Position numbers and translations under genes: made by a program
NCBI RefSeq assembly: GCF_040358985.1
Contig: NZ_CP132932.1
Location: 4,030,001 to 4,094,000, forward strand
Length of the DNA stretch: 64,000 nucleotides
DNA from: Tunturibacter empetritectus
Lineage (GTDB): Bacteria; Acidobacteriota; Terriglobia; Terriglobales; Acidobacteriaceae
Direction of reading: 5' to 3'
Part shown: positions 34,167 to 43,126 of the stretch, piece by piece
Layout: every line of letters begins with the position of its first letter
Numbering within the stretch: the first letter of the stretch is position 1
The notes under the pieces: generated by a model
What the model was told of the DNA's origin: nothing
What the model saw: only the letters and a program-made list of their open reading frames with translations
Databases searched by the model: none

Positions 34167-35408
34167 ATGCTGAGTGACATCCTGGGGCAGGCTATTGAGG
34201 CGATGAAACATAACCGTCGACGGACGATGATTACGATCGTAGGCATGGCGTGGGGCATCGCGACGGTAGTGCTGCTGCTGGCCTATGGCGCGGGGTTCGG
34301 GCAGGCGTTCGAGAACATCTTCGCGCAGTTTGGGACAAACATGATCGGCGTCTTTCCGGGTAGGACCAGCGAGCAGGCAGGAGGATCGAAGGCGGGTGTG
34401 CAGGTCCGACTGACTCAGGAGGATGTGGAACGGATTCAGGAGACGGTGCCGGGTGTGATGCGCGTGGCCCCAACAGTGGATAAAACCGTTCCGGTTCAGA
34501 ACGATCTGCACAGTTATAGCTGGGATGTCACAGGGATTACGCCGAATCTGCAGTCAATCCAGAGACTGGACCTCGCCGAGGGCCGGCCAATCACCGAGGC
34601 GGACGTGCAGCAGAGGGCGCACGTGACGGTAATCGGATCAGAGGCGAAGACGAAGCTGTTTTCAGGCCTGTACCCGATCGGAGAGAAGATTCGGCTGAAT
34701 GGAGTAAGCTTCGAGGTGGTGGGGGTGATGACGCCGAAGATGCAAGAGGGGGATGATAACGACATCAACCGCCAGGTGAATGTGCCGCTCACCACGATGA
34801 GCGATATCAAGGACACAAAGTACCTCGACGGTATTTGGCTGGATTACAAGGGCGATCCGAAGATGGTCGAACTGGCGCTGCGCAAGACCCTCGCGATAGC
34901 GCATGGTTACAGGCCGAGCGATCGCCGTGCTGTATTTGTGGCGAACATCATGGAGCAGTTGACGCAGTTTCGGATTATTTCACTGGGGTTGCAGGTGTTG
35001 TTGTCGTTTATAGGCGCTCTGACCTTGGGAATTGCTGGCATCGGTCTGATGAATATTATGCTCGTGAGCGTGCAGCAGAGAACGCGCGAGATCGGGGTGG
35101 AGAAGGCGCTGGGAGCGAGGAAGCGCCACATCCTGCTGCAGTTTCTGGCTGAAGCACTGGTAATCTCGGGGGTCGGCGGCGTTGGCGGAATCGCCTTGGC
35201 GTACGCTGTGGCAAAGGGAGTAGGGAGAATTACTTTCTACAGCGCACTGGCCTCGAACGCGGAGGCCGGGGATATTCATCTGCTCATCTCGCCGAACACC
35301 GTTCTGGTGGCAACGGTAATTCTCATTATTGTAGGAACAATCAGCGGGATGATTCCGGCGATGAAGGCCGCAAGCCTGGACCCCATCGAGGCACTCCGGT
35401 ACGAGTAG
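34167..35408 (+). CDS. ABC transporter permease, MacB/FtsX type (second of pair)
   Basis: A 413-aa paralogue of the preceding permease with the same plan: first helix RRRTMITIVGMAWGIATVVLLLAYGAGF, MacB_PCD region, and an FtsX domain with LTLGIAGIGLMNIMLVSVQQRTREIGVEKALGARKRHIL, ending in the typical AASLDPIEALRYE. The ATG at 34167 is chosen since it stands four bases after the previous stop with AAAGGA upstream; the frame is open further back but overlaps the first permease. The two genes are surely one transcript. Whether they form hetero- or homodimers cannot be told. Confidence 0.92.
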   Translation: MLSDILGQAIEAMKHNRRRTMITIVGMAWGIATVVLLLAYGAGFGQAFENIFAQFGTNMIGVFPGRTSEQAGGSKAGVQVRLTQEDVERIQETVPGVMRVAPTVDKTVPVQNDLHSYSWDVTGITPNLQSIQRLDLAEGRPITEADVQQRAHVTVIGSEAKTKLFSGLYPIGEKIRLNGVSFEVVGVMTPKMQEGDDNDINRQVNVPLTTMSDIKDTKYLDGIWLDYKGDPKMVELALRKTLAIAHGYRPSDRRAVFVANIMEQLTQFRIISLGLQVLLSFIGALTLGIAGIGLMNIMLVSVQQRTREIGVEKALGARKRHILLQFLAEALVISGVGGVGGIALAYAVAKGVGRITFYSALASNAEAGDIHLLISPNTVLVATVILIIVGTISGMIPAMKAASLDPIEALRYE

Positions 35409-35556
35409 GAGCGAGATTTTTCACAAATAGGTCACGTCTTTTTCGTCCAAAAAGTCTTCGTTACAACTGCGAACCACCAAAAACTGGCTAACATGGAGTA
35501 TTGATCGCCTTGAGCAGGGCAATAATTTGCTGGTCTAAATACATTCGCGAGGCGAA

Positions 35557-36225
35557 GTGAAGCAGGTTAAAACTCCTAAAGAATTCATATTCCATCGCCG
35601 TGAGCCCGAGTTTAGGAGCGAGCCCGAGGCTCTAGCTAATGCAGAAGCTCTCTTTGAGCGCGATGTGATCTCGATCTCGGACGGATTAATCGAGGCGATC
35701 GTACTGGAAGAGCAAATCGTAGACTCTCTCCTCATGGAAACTTCGATTCTCGAACGGGTCAATCTGTCGAACAGCAAATTCAGTTCGATCAAGCTCGCCG
35801 ATGTGCGCCTGGTGAACTGCGATCTGGCAAATCTGGAGGCCAAGGCGATGTCCTTGGTGAGAGTTGAGTTCGTCAACTGCCGAATGACCGGTTTTCGCGC
35901 GAGTAAGTTGGATTGCCAGGACGTCTTGATCTCGCAGGGGGACCAGCGATACTCGCAATTCCGCTTCTCTCACTTCAAATCTTCGGAGTTCGATTCTTGC
36001 AACTTTGAAGAGGCGGACTTCTATGGAGCGGATCTCACGGGCACTCGATTCCGCAGGTGTAATCTTCGGAACGCGGAGATGAGCAAGAGCAAGCTTGTCG
36101 ATGCGGATCTGCGAGGATCGGTGGTGGATGGAGTGCAGTTGAATGCGGAGGACATCAAGGGCGCATTGGTCGATGCATCGCAGGCACTGCAATTTGCACC
36201 GCTCCTGGGGATACGAATTGTCTGA
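35557..36225 (+). CDS. Pentapeptide-repeat protein
   Basis: A 222-aa protein in which residues about 60-200 show pentapeptide repeats of the A(D/N)LXX kind: LSNSKFSSIKLADVRLVNCDLANLEAKAM, DSCNFEEADFYGADLTGTRFRRCNLRNAEM, SKLVDADLRGSVVDGVQLNAEDIKGALVDA. This folds into a right-handed quadrilateral beta-helix. No signal peptide or membrane segment, so probably cytoplasmic. Some relatives mimic DNA or protect gyrase; nothing here decides the role. GTG start at 35557 with GAGG upstream. It converges on the M1-like gene, with only six bases between the stops. Confidence 0.88.
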   Translation: MKQVKTPKEFIFHRREPEFRSEPEALANAEALFERDVISISDGLIEAIVLEEQIVDSLLMETSILERVNLSNSKFSSIKLADVRLVNCDLANLEAKAMSLVRVEFVNCRMTGFRASKLDCQDVLISQGDQRYSQFRFSHFKSSEFDSCNFEEADFYGADLTGTRFRRCNLRNAEMSKSKLVDADLRGSVVDGVQLNAEDIKGALVDASQALQFAPLLGIRIV

Positions 36226-36231
36226 TGTGTA

Positions 36232-38214
36232 CTAATTTTCCGTCTGCTCACGCTTGTACGGCTTTTGCATAGAGGCGCGGGCTTCATTGACAGCACCCTG
36301 GGTGTTGTCATTGGTCTGGACGGCGAGGCGATACTCGTTGACGGCGCGGTCGCGCTGACCGGTCACGTCAAAGATCCGGCCCAATTCGATGTGGCTCCAG
36401 ACCTCGACCCACTTGGGGTCGCCGTCGCCGCGAAGAGCGTCACGGAAGCTGTTAGCGGCGGACTGGTAGTTGCGTTGCATGAAAAAAATTTCGCCTATGC
36501 GATACGCAGCGAGCGAACTGTTCTTGTTGGCATCAAGAGCCTTTTGATACTCAATGAGAGCAGCTGTGAGATCCCCCTGAGCCACCTGCTCCTGACCACG
36601 GAGGACAGCGACGCGAACAGCCAGGTCGGGCGTACTCTTCAGCAGCCAGTTCTCAGGGTCGATGCTGATGCGGCGGGGACGCCCGAAGGTTTCGATGGAG
36701 TACTGCGAGTCGGATCCGGAGACATCGACGCGGCGAATCTCGGTCTTACCGTCGGTTTCGATGCGGAGCTCAATCGGCATCCGAAAGAGATCAAGATCCT
36801 GGGTGATAGCTCCAATCGTGCGAAATCCCTTGTTGTTACCTAGACGGAATACGGAGTACTTATCGGCAAACGCGGGCGCTCCCGTGCCGTCGAGCCACTG
36901 GGCAAAGAACGGTTCAAGCTGCAGGCTTGACTCCTTTTCCGCTATGGTCTGGACGTTAGAGGTGTGGACAGACTTGTCAGCGTACTGCGAGAGAATGGCG
37001 CGGAGAAACTTGATGAAGACGTCGTCGCCCATCTCCCAGCGAAGCATATGGAAGACCATTGCGCCTTTTTCGAGGGTCATGGACTGGAACTGCGGGGAGA
37101 AGGGATCAAGGCGGCCGATGGTTGTCAGGGGTTCGGTGTCGTAGGCAAGGGCGCCGGCGGAGACGTCGGTGATGGCGGACTGGAAGGCGTTTTTGCCAGA
37201 AGAATCTTCCAGATACATCAGCTCGGCGTAGCGGGACATACCGTTGGTGATCCATGCATCGTTCATCGTTGCGGGCGATACCTGGCTGCCCCACCACTGG
37301 TGGGCAAGTGTGTTGGAGAGCAACCGTTGTTCGTTGCGAGCTGCAATTCGATTGCCTGCGATGGCGGCGATCTCCGGGGCCCACGCCGCGGAGACAGCGT
37401 CGTCAGGCAGCTCGACCAGGTTCATGCGGGTGGATTCGGGCTGACCGAAGGTGCCGGACAGGAAGAGATATTCGCGCTCGCCCAGGCTGGCGAAGTCGTG
37501 GGCGTGGTCCTTGTGCTTTTCGGTGACATAGACGCGCATGTTCCCGGCGGTGATAGGCTCAATGAACTTTCCCGCGATGATGGTGCCGGGAAAACCGGGT
37601 TTGGCCCACTTAAAGATATGCTCGGTGCGGTTCCCCGGAAGGCTCTTTGCTGCGGCGACTCCACTGCCCGAGCCTACAACGCGCTCGTCCGAAGGCACCC
37701 GGATGTGCATCTCGGCGGTGAAGCGATTGGTGAAGAGCGCGGTCATGGGAAACCAGCGCCCGGCATAGAGGAGGATGCTGATAGGGTCTTCGACGGAGGC
37801 GAGCTTGATGCCTTCGACCGGACTGGTCTCAGCGCCTTTCAGGGTGCCAGAGTACTCGAAGTGATAGGTAGTGCTTGCCCCCTTTGGCAGCGGCGTGGCC
37901 AGGGTGAAGCGGACGGTACTGTTGTTGGTAAGGCGTTCGGACTCGAGAGGATGGCCCTGGGCGTCGGTGACCTTCGTGATTTGAAGGCCGTTGTTCAGCT
38001 CGAAGGTAGGGGTTGAAAGCTCTTCAAGGGCGGTGAAGGTAACATCAGCGGTGGCGCTGAGGCGGTTGACCGAGGGGTCAAGGTCGGCGCTGATAACGTA
38101 GCTGGTGATTTGCAGCTGAGGTTTGGCGGGTGCAGCCCAGACCGTCGCTGTGATTAGGCAGAGTGAGAGCACTCTCGTGGGTGTGGTTCGAAGGATGCGG
38201 AAGAGAGCGGCCAT
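36232..38214 (-). CDS. M1-peptidase-like exported protein lacking zinc ligands, with C-terminal TPR
   Basis: A 660-aa protein with a signal peptide (ending TATVWAAPA), an M1-like N-terminal beta domain, a gluzincin-like middle domain and a helical C-terminal part with TPR units (AALIEYQKALDANKNSSLAAYRIGEIFF, SAANSFRDAL). The fold is plainly M1 (LAHQWWGSQVSPATMNDAWITNG, EKGAMVFHMLRWEMGDDVFIKFLR, FFAQWLDGTGAPAF), but where M1 enzymes have HExxH this has N301-T-L-A-H305, and the third ligand Glu, 19 residues after the last His, is N324. No GxMEN motif is visible. It should not bind catalytic zinc and is probably a non-enzymatic relative. ATG at 38212-38214, with GAGGAA upstream. Confidence 0.85.
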   Translation of the reverse strand: MAALFRILRTTPTRVLSLCLITATVWAAPAKPQLQITSYVISADLDPSVNRLSATADVTFTALEELSTPTFELNNGLQITKVTDAQGHPLESERLTNNSTVRFTLATPLPKGASTTYHFEYSGTLKGAETSPVEGIKLASVEDPISILLYAGRWFPMTALFTNRFTAEMHIRVPSDERVVGSGSGVAAAKSLPGNRTEHIFKWAKPGFPGTIIAGKFIEPITAGNMRVYVTEKHKDHAHDFASLGEREYLFLSGTFGQPESTRMNLVELPDDAVSAAWAPEIAAIAGNRIAARNEQRLLSNTLAHQWWGSQVSPATMNDAWITNGMSRYAELMYLEDSSGKNAFQSAITDVSAGALAYDTEPLTTIGRLDPFSPQFQSMTLEKGAMVFHMLRWEMGDDVFIKFLRAILSQYADKSVHTSNVQTIAEKESSLQLEPFFAQWLDGTGAPAFADKYSVFRLGNNKGFRTIGAITQDLDLFRMPIELRIETDGKTEIRRVDVSGSDSQYSIETFGRPRRISIDPENWLLKSTPDLAVRVAVLRGQEQVAQGDLTAALIEYQKALDANKNSSLAAYRIGEIFFMQRNYQSAANSFRDALRGDGDPKWVEVWSHIELGRIFDVTGQRDRAVNEYRLAVQTNDNTQGAVNEARASMQKPYKREQTEN

Positions 38215-38259
38215 GCGAGCTAAGATTCCTCAAAACATCATGGTACAGCGGTCGATTGA

Positions 38260-39528
38260 TTAGACGCTTGCCGTTATGTTTCGGCCACCTGCGGGAGTAC
38301 TTCGAGACAGCAGCTCTTCGATCCCATCGCAAACCCGCTGTATAGAGCTTGAATCGAACTGCGGACGGAGAATATGGCGGACTTCTGCGAGGTCGTCGAT
38401 CATCTGCTCGCGTTCGGGGCTGTCAGCCAGCAGGGGAGCCAGAGCGGTCGCCACGTCTTTGGCAGTAAAGCGGTCCTGCAGGAGCTCCGGCACGATCCGG
38501 CGCCCGGCGATGAGATTTACCATGGCGATGGGCAGGTTGCCGTCGGCGTCGGTTTGGCCGGTCGGCCAGATCTCGGGTGGGTAGCGGATAAGACGTTTTG
38601 CCAGCCGAAAGGTGACGGAGGAGACGCGGTAGACAACGACAAAGGGGTTTCCAAGCACCGCCGCCTGGACCGTGGCTGTGCCGCTGGCGACGACGCTGGC
38701 CCGGGCATGGTGGAGAGCCTCGCGGGCGTCGGGCACAAGATGAAGATGCAGGCGCTTCAGGTCGGACTCGGGCTTTGCCGGCCACCACTCGTCAGGGCCA
38801 GCGATATAGGCCGCTAGCTTTTGACGATCGATAGTGGCAGCTACGGGCAATAGAAACTCGAACCCGGAGGAGAGTTGGTAAGTCAACTCGATCATTGTGT
38901 CTACGTTGGCGGTGACTTCTTTCCAGCGACTGCCGGGCAGAAGTGCTATCCACTGCCTGGCCGGATCAAGGCCATGGGCCGCGGCGTAATCTTCGCGAGA
39001 GATCGTCGGGATGGGAAGTTCAGCCAGCGGATGGCCGACAAATGCGGCGTCGACTCCTCTGGCACTGTAGAACTTCTCTTCAAACGGAAATATCACCATC
39101 ATGCGATCGACGCGCTGCTGGACCCAACGGAGGCGGCGTCGCTTCCAGGCCCAGAGTTGCGGACTTACGAAGTAGATGACCGGGATGCCCAGTTTCTTCA
39201 GTTCGCGCGCAAGGCGGAGGTTGACGTCGGGAAAGTCGATTAGGATTGCGACGTCGGGGCGCCGCTCTTTGATGGCGGCCACGAGGCGGCGGTACTCCCC
39301 ATAGATATAAGGAATGTGCCGGATGACCTCGGTGATGCCCATGTGGGCGACATCCTCGGCGCGGACGATGCGCTCAAGGCCGGCCTCTTCCGACTCCCTC
39401 CCTCCCAGCCCGAAGCTGGTGAGGCCTGCCCGGCGGCTGCGAAGTTCAGAGAGGACCTGGGCGCCGTAGTGGTCGCCGCTGGCTTCGCCTGCCGAGAGGA
39501 AGATGCGCGGATTGGGACTAGTTGGCAA
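38260..39528 (-). CDS. lpxB: Lipid-A-disaccharide synthase
   Basis: A 422-aa GT19 enzyme. Landmarks: N-terminal RIFLSAGEASGDHYGAQVLSELR, FGLGGRESEEAGLE, IDFPDVNLRLARELKKLGIPVIYFVSPQLWAWKRRR, VGHPLAE, LLPGSRWKEV, ASGTATVQAAVLGNPFVVVYRVS. It joins lipid X and UDP-2,3-diacylglucosamine to make the lipid A disaccharide on the inner face of the inner membrane, showing that the cell builds lipopolysaccharide. Start is a TTG at 39526-39528; an ATG is not available without losing the conserved N-terminus. No other lpx gene is adjacent. It is divergent from the YdeI-like gene with 34 bases between the starts. Confidence 0.96.
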   Translation of the reverse strand: MPTSPNPRIFLSAGEASGDHYGAQVLSELRSRRAGLTSFGLGGRESEEAGLERIVRAEDVAHMGITEVIRHIPYIYGEYRRLVAAIKERRPDVAILIDFPDVNLRLARELKKLGIPVIYFVSPQLWAWKRRRLRWVQQRVDRMMVIFPFEEKFYSARGVDAAFVGHPLAELPIPTISREDYAAAHGLDPARQWIALLPGSRWKEVTANVDTMIELTYQLSSGFEFLLPVAATIDRQKLAAYIAGPDEWWPAKPESDLKRLHLHLVPDAREALHHARASVVASGTATVQAAVLGNPFVVVYRVSSVTFRLAKRLIRYPPEIWPTGQTDADGNLPIAMVNLIAGRRIVPELLQDRFTAKDVATALAPLLADSPEREQMIDDLAEVRHILRPQFDSSSIQRVCDGIEELLSRSTPAGGRNITASV

Positions 39529-39562
39529 TGGATCCAGTGTAGATTTTTATCGTGGAGATTGC

Positions 39563-40231
39563 ATGGATTTAAGTGCAGCTAAAAAGGTTCGCGCAGTACT
39601 CGAGCCGGCCAATAACGGGCTGGGTTGGGTCATCGTACGGCTTCCGTTCGAGGTGGAGGAGGCCTGGAAGAAGATGGTTCGTCTGCGGGTGAAGGTTGAA
39701 ATCGGGGGCGAGGTCTTCCGCACTTCGCTGTTTGGCGATGCAGTACGGGGCGGCCACTTCGTTCTGGTGAACAAGAAGATGCAGCGAGCAGCCGCGGCGA
39801 AAGTCGGGACAGTAGTCGACCTCCGGATTGAGCCTGACCTTGCCGAACGCGAGGCGGTCGTGACGCTCGAGTTTGAAAGGCTCCTTAAACGGGAGAAGAA
39901 GCTCGCCAGGTGGTACGGAGAGCAAAGCGGGTCGATGCAGCGCGAGGTAGGGAAGTGGCTGGCCGCGGTGGAAGGTCCTCAGGCGCGGCAGAGACGGGCG
40001 GAGCAGATGGCCGAACGGATGTTGCTAACCATGGAAGGAGAGAGGGTGCTGCCCCCGGTGCTTGAGGTCGCGTTTAATAGGGCGCCGGCGGCTCGGAGAG
40101 GCTGGAAGCAATTGACGGTGACGCAGAGGAGGAGCAGCCTGCTCGCGATCTTTTATTATCAAAGCCCTGAAGCACGGGAGAAGCGGGTGAAGAAGTTGGT
40201 GGAGGATTGCCTGAAGGCGGCGAAAAGATGA
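39563..40231 (+). CDS. YdeI/OmpD-associated family protein (DUF1905 domain)
   Basis: A 222-aa cytoplasmic protein. Residues about 8-90 match the DUF1905 fold (LEPANNGLGWVIVRLPFEVEEAWKK, KVEIGGEVFRTSLFGDAVRGGHFVLVNKKMQRAA), and the C-terminal half matches the YdeI/OmpD-associated helical part (RAPAARRGWKQLTVTQRRSSLLAIFYYQSPEAREKRVKKLVEDCLKA). Function is not established. The ATG at 39563 follows TGGAG by six bases; the longer open frame upstream reaches into lpxB. Its stop overlaps the start of the hydrolase gene by four bases (ATGA), so the two are co-translated. Confidence 0.86.
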   Translation: MDLSAAKKVRAVLEPANNGLGWVIVRLPFEVEEAWKKMVRLRVKVEIGGEVFRTSLFGDAVRGGHFVLVNKKMQRAAAAKVGTVVDLRIEPDLAEREAVVTLEFERLLKREKKLARWYGEQSGSMQREVGKWLAAVEGPQARQRRAEQMAERMLLTMEGERVLPPVLEVAFNRAPAARRGWKQLTVTQRRSSLLAIFYYQSPEAREKRVKKLVEDCLKAAKR

Positions 40232-41046
40232 GAGACCAAATTCTTTCTTTTGGGCTGGATATCGTCGGCCGGGTGTTTCTTCGAAGAGACCGCCTGAATG
40301 GCTCGATGAAACGTCTGCTCGATGCGTTCGCCTTCGCCCAGCAGCGTCTGATTATTCACAGCGGTGACAGGAAACTATCTGCGGTATACGTTCGAGCGAG
40401 CGATGATGCGCCTGTGTTTCTAATCTGCCATGGGATCGGTGAGCAGGTTGAATATTGGAGTGGCGTTCAGGAGCTTTTGAAGGCAATGGGCGTTTCATCG
40501 CTCGTATTCAACTACTCAGGATATGGCGCGAGTTCCGGAAGAGTGAGCGTACCCCATTGCGAAGAAGATGCGATTGCGGCCTATCGGTTGTTGAAGGATC
40601 ACGGGCACCGGCACATTTTTCTGCTCGGCTTTTCTCTTGGCTCAGGGGTGGTCTTAGCTGTCACACCGACAATCGAGGTTGAAGGTGTGATTCTTTGCCA
40701 GGGGTATTCCACACTTCGCGAAGCGGCGCTTGCAATGGGGTTTCGACGTTGGATGACCCATGCTATGCCTGATGTCTGGCACAACCTTCGTCGGCTGAAT
40801 GAAATAACAACTCCGGTTCTAGTCGTACATAGTGATGGGGATCAACTATTCCCTGTAGCAATGGCGAAGCGCGTCCACGAGGCTTCTGGGTCGAGAGGGG
40901 AGCTAATCATCGTCTCTGGATTTGCTCACGACGGGCCAGTCTACTTTCCGGCAGAGGTATACTGGCGTCCGATTGTTGAGTGGGCTGCGCGAATGTCTTC
41001 CAGGGTGGTTGCGGAGCAGTTGCCGACGGAGATCAGTCGGCGTTGA
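40228..41046 (+). CDS. Alpha/beta hydrolase
   Basis: A 272-aa hydrolase with a readable catalytic triad: nucleophile serine in LLGFSLGSG (around residue 140), aspartate in VVHSDGDQLFP and histidine in SGFAHDGPV. The oxyanion-loop segment is FLICHGIGEQVEYWSG, followed by FNYSGYGASSGR. No signal peptide; probably cytoplasmic. Substrate unknown; likely an esterase or thioesterase. The ATG at 40228 overlaps the preceding stop by four bases. Its 3' end overlaps the convergent ABC exporter gene by 14 bases. Confidence 0.85.
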   Translation: MRDQILSFGLDIVGRVFLRRDRLNGSMKRLLDAFAFAQQRLIIHSGDRKLSAVYVRASDDAPVFLICHGIGEQVEYWSGVQELLKAMGVSSLVFNYSGYGASSGRVSVPHCEEDAIAAYRLLKDHGHRHIFLLGFSLGSGVVLAVTPTIEVEGVILCQGYSTLREAALAMGFRRWMTHAMPDVWHNLRRLNEITTPVLVVHSDGDQLFPVAMAKRVHEASGSRGELIIVSGFAHDGPVYFPAEVYWRPIVEWAARMSSRVVAEQLPTEISRR

Positions 41047-43069
41047 GAGGCTCCAGCGGGACAGAATCGCTCCCCGCGCTGAGTTCCTGATCGCGGTACT
41101 GGAGTTGGTAAAGCTTCCAGTAGAGCCCGCGTTCGGTGAGAAGCTGCTGGTGGGTACCGCGTTCGCGCAACTGACCTTTGTGCATCACGAGGATGGTGTC
41201 GGCGCGTTGAATCGTCGAGAGACGGTGAGCGATAAGGATCGAGGTGCGTCCGGTGATCATGCGGGAGAGTGCGAGGCGGACGCGAAGCTCGGTGTCGGTG
41301 TCGACCGAGGAGGTGGCTTCATCAAGGATCAGAATACCGGGATCGTGGGCGAGCGCGCGGGCGAAGCTGATGAGCTGTTTCTGACCGGTGGAGAGCGTAG
41401 CACCACGTTCGCGGACTGGTTCAGCAAATTGCAGCGGAAGCGAACGGATGAAGTCCCCAACGTTGACCTCGTCAGCTGCTAGTTGGAGCCGTTTGTCGGT
41501 GATCCATTTGGAGCCAAGGCGAATGTTGTCGGCGATGGTGCCGGTGAAGAGGAAGGGGTCCTGTAGAACAACGCCGAAGCGCTGGCGCAATTTCTTTAGA
41601 TCCTGCTCGCGGACATCGATGCCGTCGACCAGAATGCTGCCGCGCTGGATGTCATAAAAGCGCATCATCAGGCCGGTGATGGTAGTCTTCCCGGCGCCGG
41701 TGTGGCCGACGATTGCGGCAGTTTCGTCGGGTTCGACGGTGAAGCTGACGCCGCGAAGAATCCATTCGATATCCGCAAAGGTGTTGAGTTCTTCTTCGGT
41801 TGCCGAGGCTATACGCACGTGTTGTGCGTCATCGAGCTTCTGATAGGTAAACCAGACGTTGTGGAATTCGACGCGTCCAGAGTTATCATCAGCGATCGGA
41901 GCGGCTGGCGAGACGATGGTCGGCTGCGTATCCAGCAGGTTGAACACTCGTTCGCTGGCGGCCATGGCAGCTTGCAGAATGTTGTACTTCTCGCTGAGAT
42001 CCTGAATGGGCCGAAAGAAGCGCTGCGCATACTGGATGAAAGCGATGAGAATGCCAACGGTCACGACGTTGCCGGCTTTCGGCAGAGCATGTAAAAGCGG
42101 CTGGAGTTCGTGCAGTTGCATCGCCTGAAGATAATGAAGCGCCGAAATGCCGCCGCGCCAGATCACAAGCGCGATCGCCGTAGCGCTGAGGAACTCAACG
42201 ACTGGGTAGTAAACAGCGTAGGCGAAGATGGCGTCGGTCCAAGCTTGCTTATTCTCGGCATTAACTGAGGAGTAGTCGTTAAAGGCGCGGCGCTCGCGGT
42301 TGAAGAGCTGCACGATAGACATGCCCGAGACATACTCCTGCGTGAAGGAGTTGATACGCGCGGTAGCGGCGCGCTGACGCCTGTAGCTGTCGCGAACGTG
42401 GCGCCGAAAGATCTTGGTGACGTAAAGAATCGCCGGGATGACCGAAAGCGCCAGGAGAGCCAGAGGCCAGCTCATCCGCAGCATAATGAGAACGATGAAG
42501 AGAAGTACGAAGATGTCCTCGAAGATGGCGAGCACGCCGGAGGTAAACATCTCGTTGAGCGCATCTACATCCGAAGTCACGCGGGTGACAAGCTTGCCGA
42601 CAGGGTTGTGATCGAAGAAGGAGGGCTGCATGCGTTGCAAGTGACGGAAGATCTGACTGCGAAGGTCGAACATGATCTTTTGGCCAGTCCACTGCATCAT
42701 GTAAGTCTGCGCAAACTCCAGCACATAAGTGAGAAGCAGCGCACCGAGATAGAGACAACCGATCTGAGTGATGCCGGTCATGGGCCGCGAGCTGAGATGA
42801 CGCGCAAGCCAAGAGAGCTTTGCCGGCGGCGTGTCGGTCATGTAGGTGTCGACCGCGACCTTGACCAGATACGGCCCCATGACATCTGTCGAAGCTTTGA
42901 AGAAGATGGTGAGTGCGGACAGGCCAGTCTGCAGCTTGTAGGGCCTCAGATAAGTTAGAAGGCGGCGCATGAGGCGCGCATCGTAGGCTTTGCCCGCGAC
43001 CTCATCGTCCTGCGACGGTTTTTTCGAGGGCTGTTCCTTCGGATCCTTCGGTTTCTGGTCGTCGGCCAT
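41033..43069 (-). CDS. ABC exporter with fused membrane and ATPase domains (MsbA/LmrA type)
   Basis: A 678-aa half-transporter: a 30-residue charged N-terminus (KPKDPKEQPSKKPSQDDE), a six-helix type-I exporter domain (about 30-370), then a nucleotide-binding domain with Walker A (VGHTGAGKTTI), Q-loop (FGVVLQDPFLF), the signature as LSTGQKQLISFARAL (G to T at the third position), Walker B (ILILDEATSSVD) and switch histidine (IAHRLSTI). It works as a dimer exporting a hydrophobic compound or lipid. The segment of about 40 residues after the linker to the ATPase (KLDDAQHVRIASATEEELNTFADIEWIL) is an insertion compared with MsbA. Start ATG at 43067-43069. Confidence 0.92.
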   Translation of the reverse strand: MADDQKPKDPKEQPSKKPSQDDEVAGKAYDARLMRRLLTYLRPYKLQTGLSALTIFFKASTDVMGPYLVKVAVDTYMTDTPPAKLSWLARHLSSRPMTGITQIGCLYLGALLLTYVLEFAQTYMMQWTGQKIMFDLRSQIFRHLQRMQPSFFDHNPVGKLVTRVTSDVDALNEMFTSGVLAIFEDIFVLLFIVLIMLRMSWPLALLALSVIPAILYVTKIFRRHVRDSYRRQRAATARINSFTQEYVSGMSIVQLFNRERRAFNDYSSVNAENKQAWTDAIFAYAVYYPVVEFLSATAIALVIWRGGISALHYLQAMQLHELQPLLHALPKAGNVVTVGILIAFIQYAQRFFRPIQDLSEKYNILQAAMAASERVFNLLDTQPTIVSPAAPIADDNSGRVEFHNVWFTYQKLDDAQHVRIASATEEELNTFADIEWILRGVSFTVEPDETAAIVGHTGAGKTTITGLMMRFYDIQRGSILVDGIDVREQDLKKLRQRFGVVLQDPFLFTGTIADNIRLGSKWITDKRLQLAADEVNVGDFIRSLPLQFAEPVRERGATLSTGQKQLISFARALAHDPGILILDEATSSVDTDTELRVRLALSRMITGRTSILIAHRLSTIQRADTILVMHKGQLRERGTHQQLLTERGLYWKLYQLQYRDQELSAGSDSVPLEPLNAD

Positions 43070-43126
43070 TTGCAGTCTTTATTCTAGATGCTTAAGGCTG
43101 GCCGGAGATTCGGAAGTGCAGTTCCA

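Noticed and set aside
36232..38214. Sequencing error as the cause of the missing HExxH
   Set aside because: The frame is intact through the motif, and three separate positions (N301, T302, N324) differ in-frame, which a single read error would not give.
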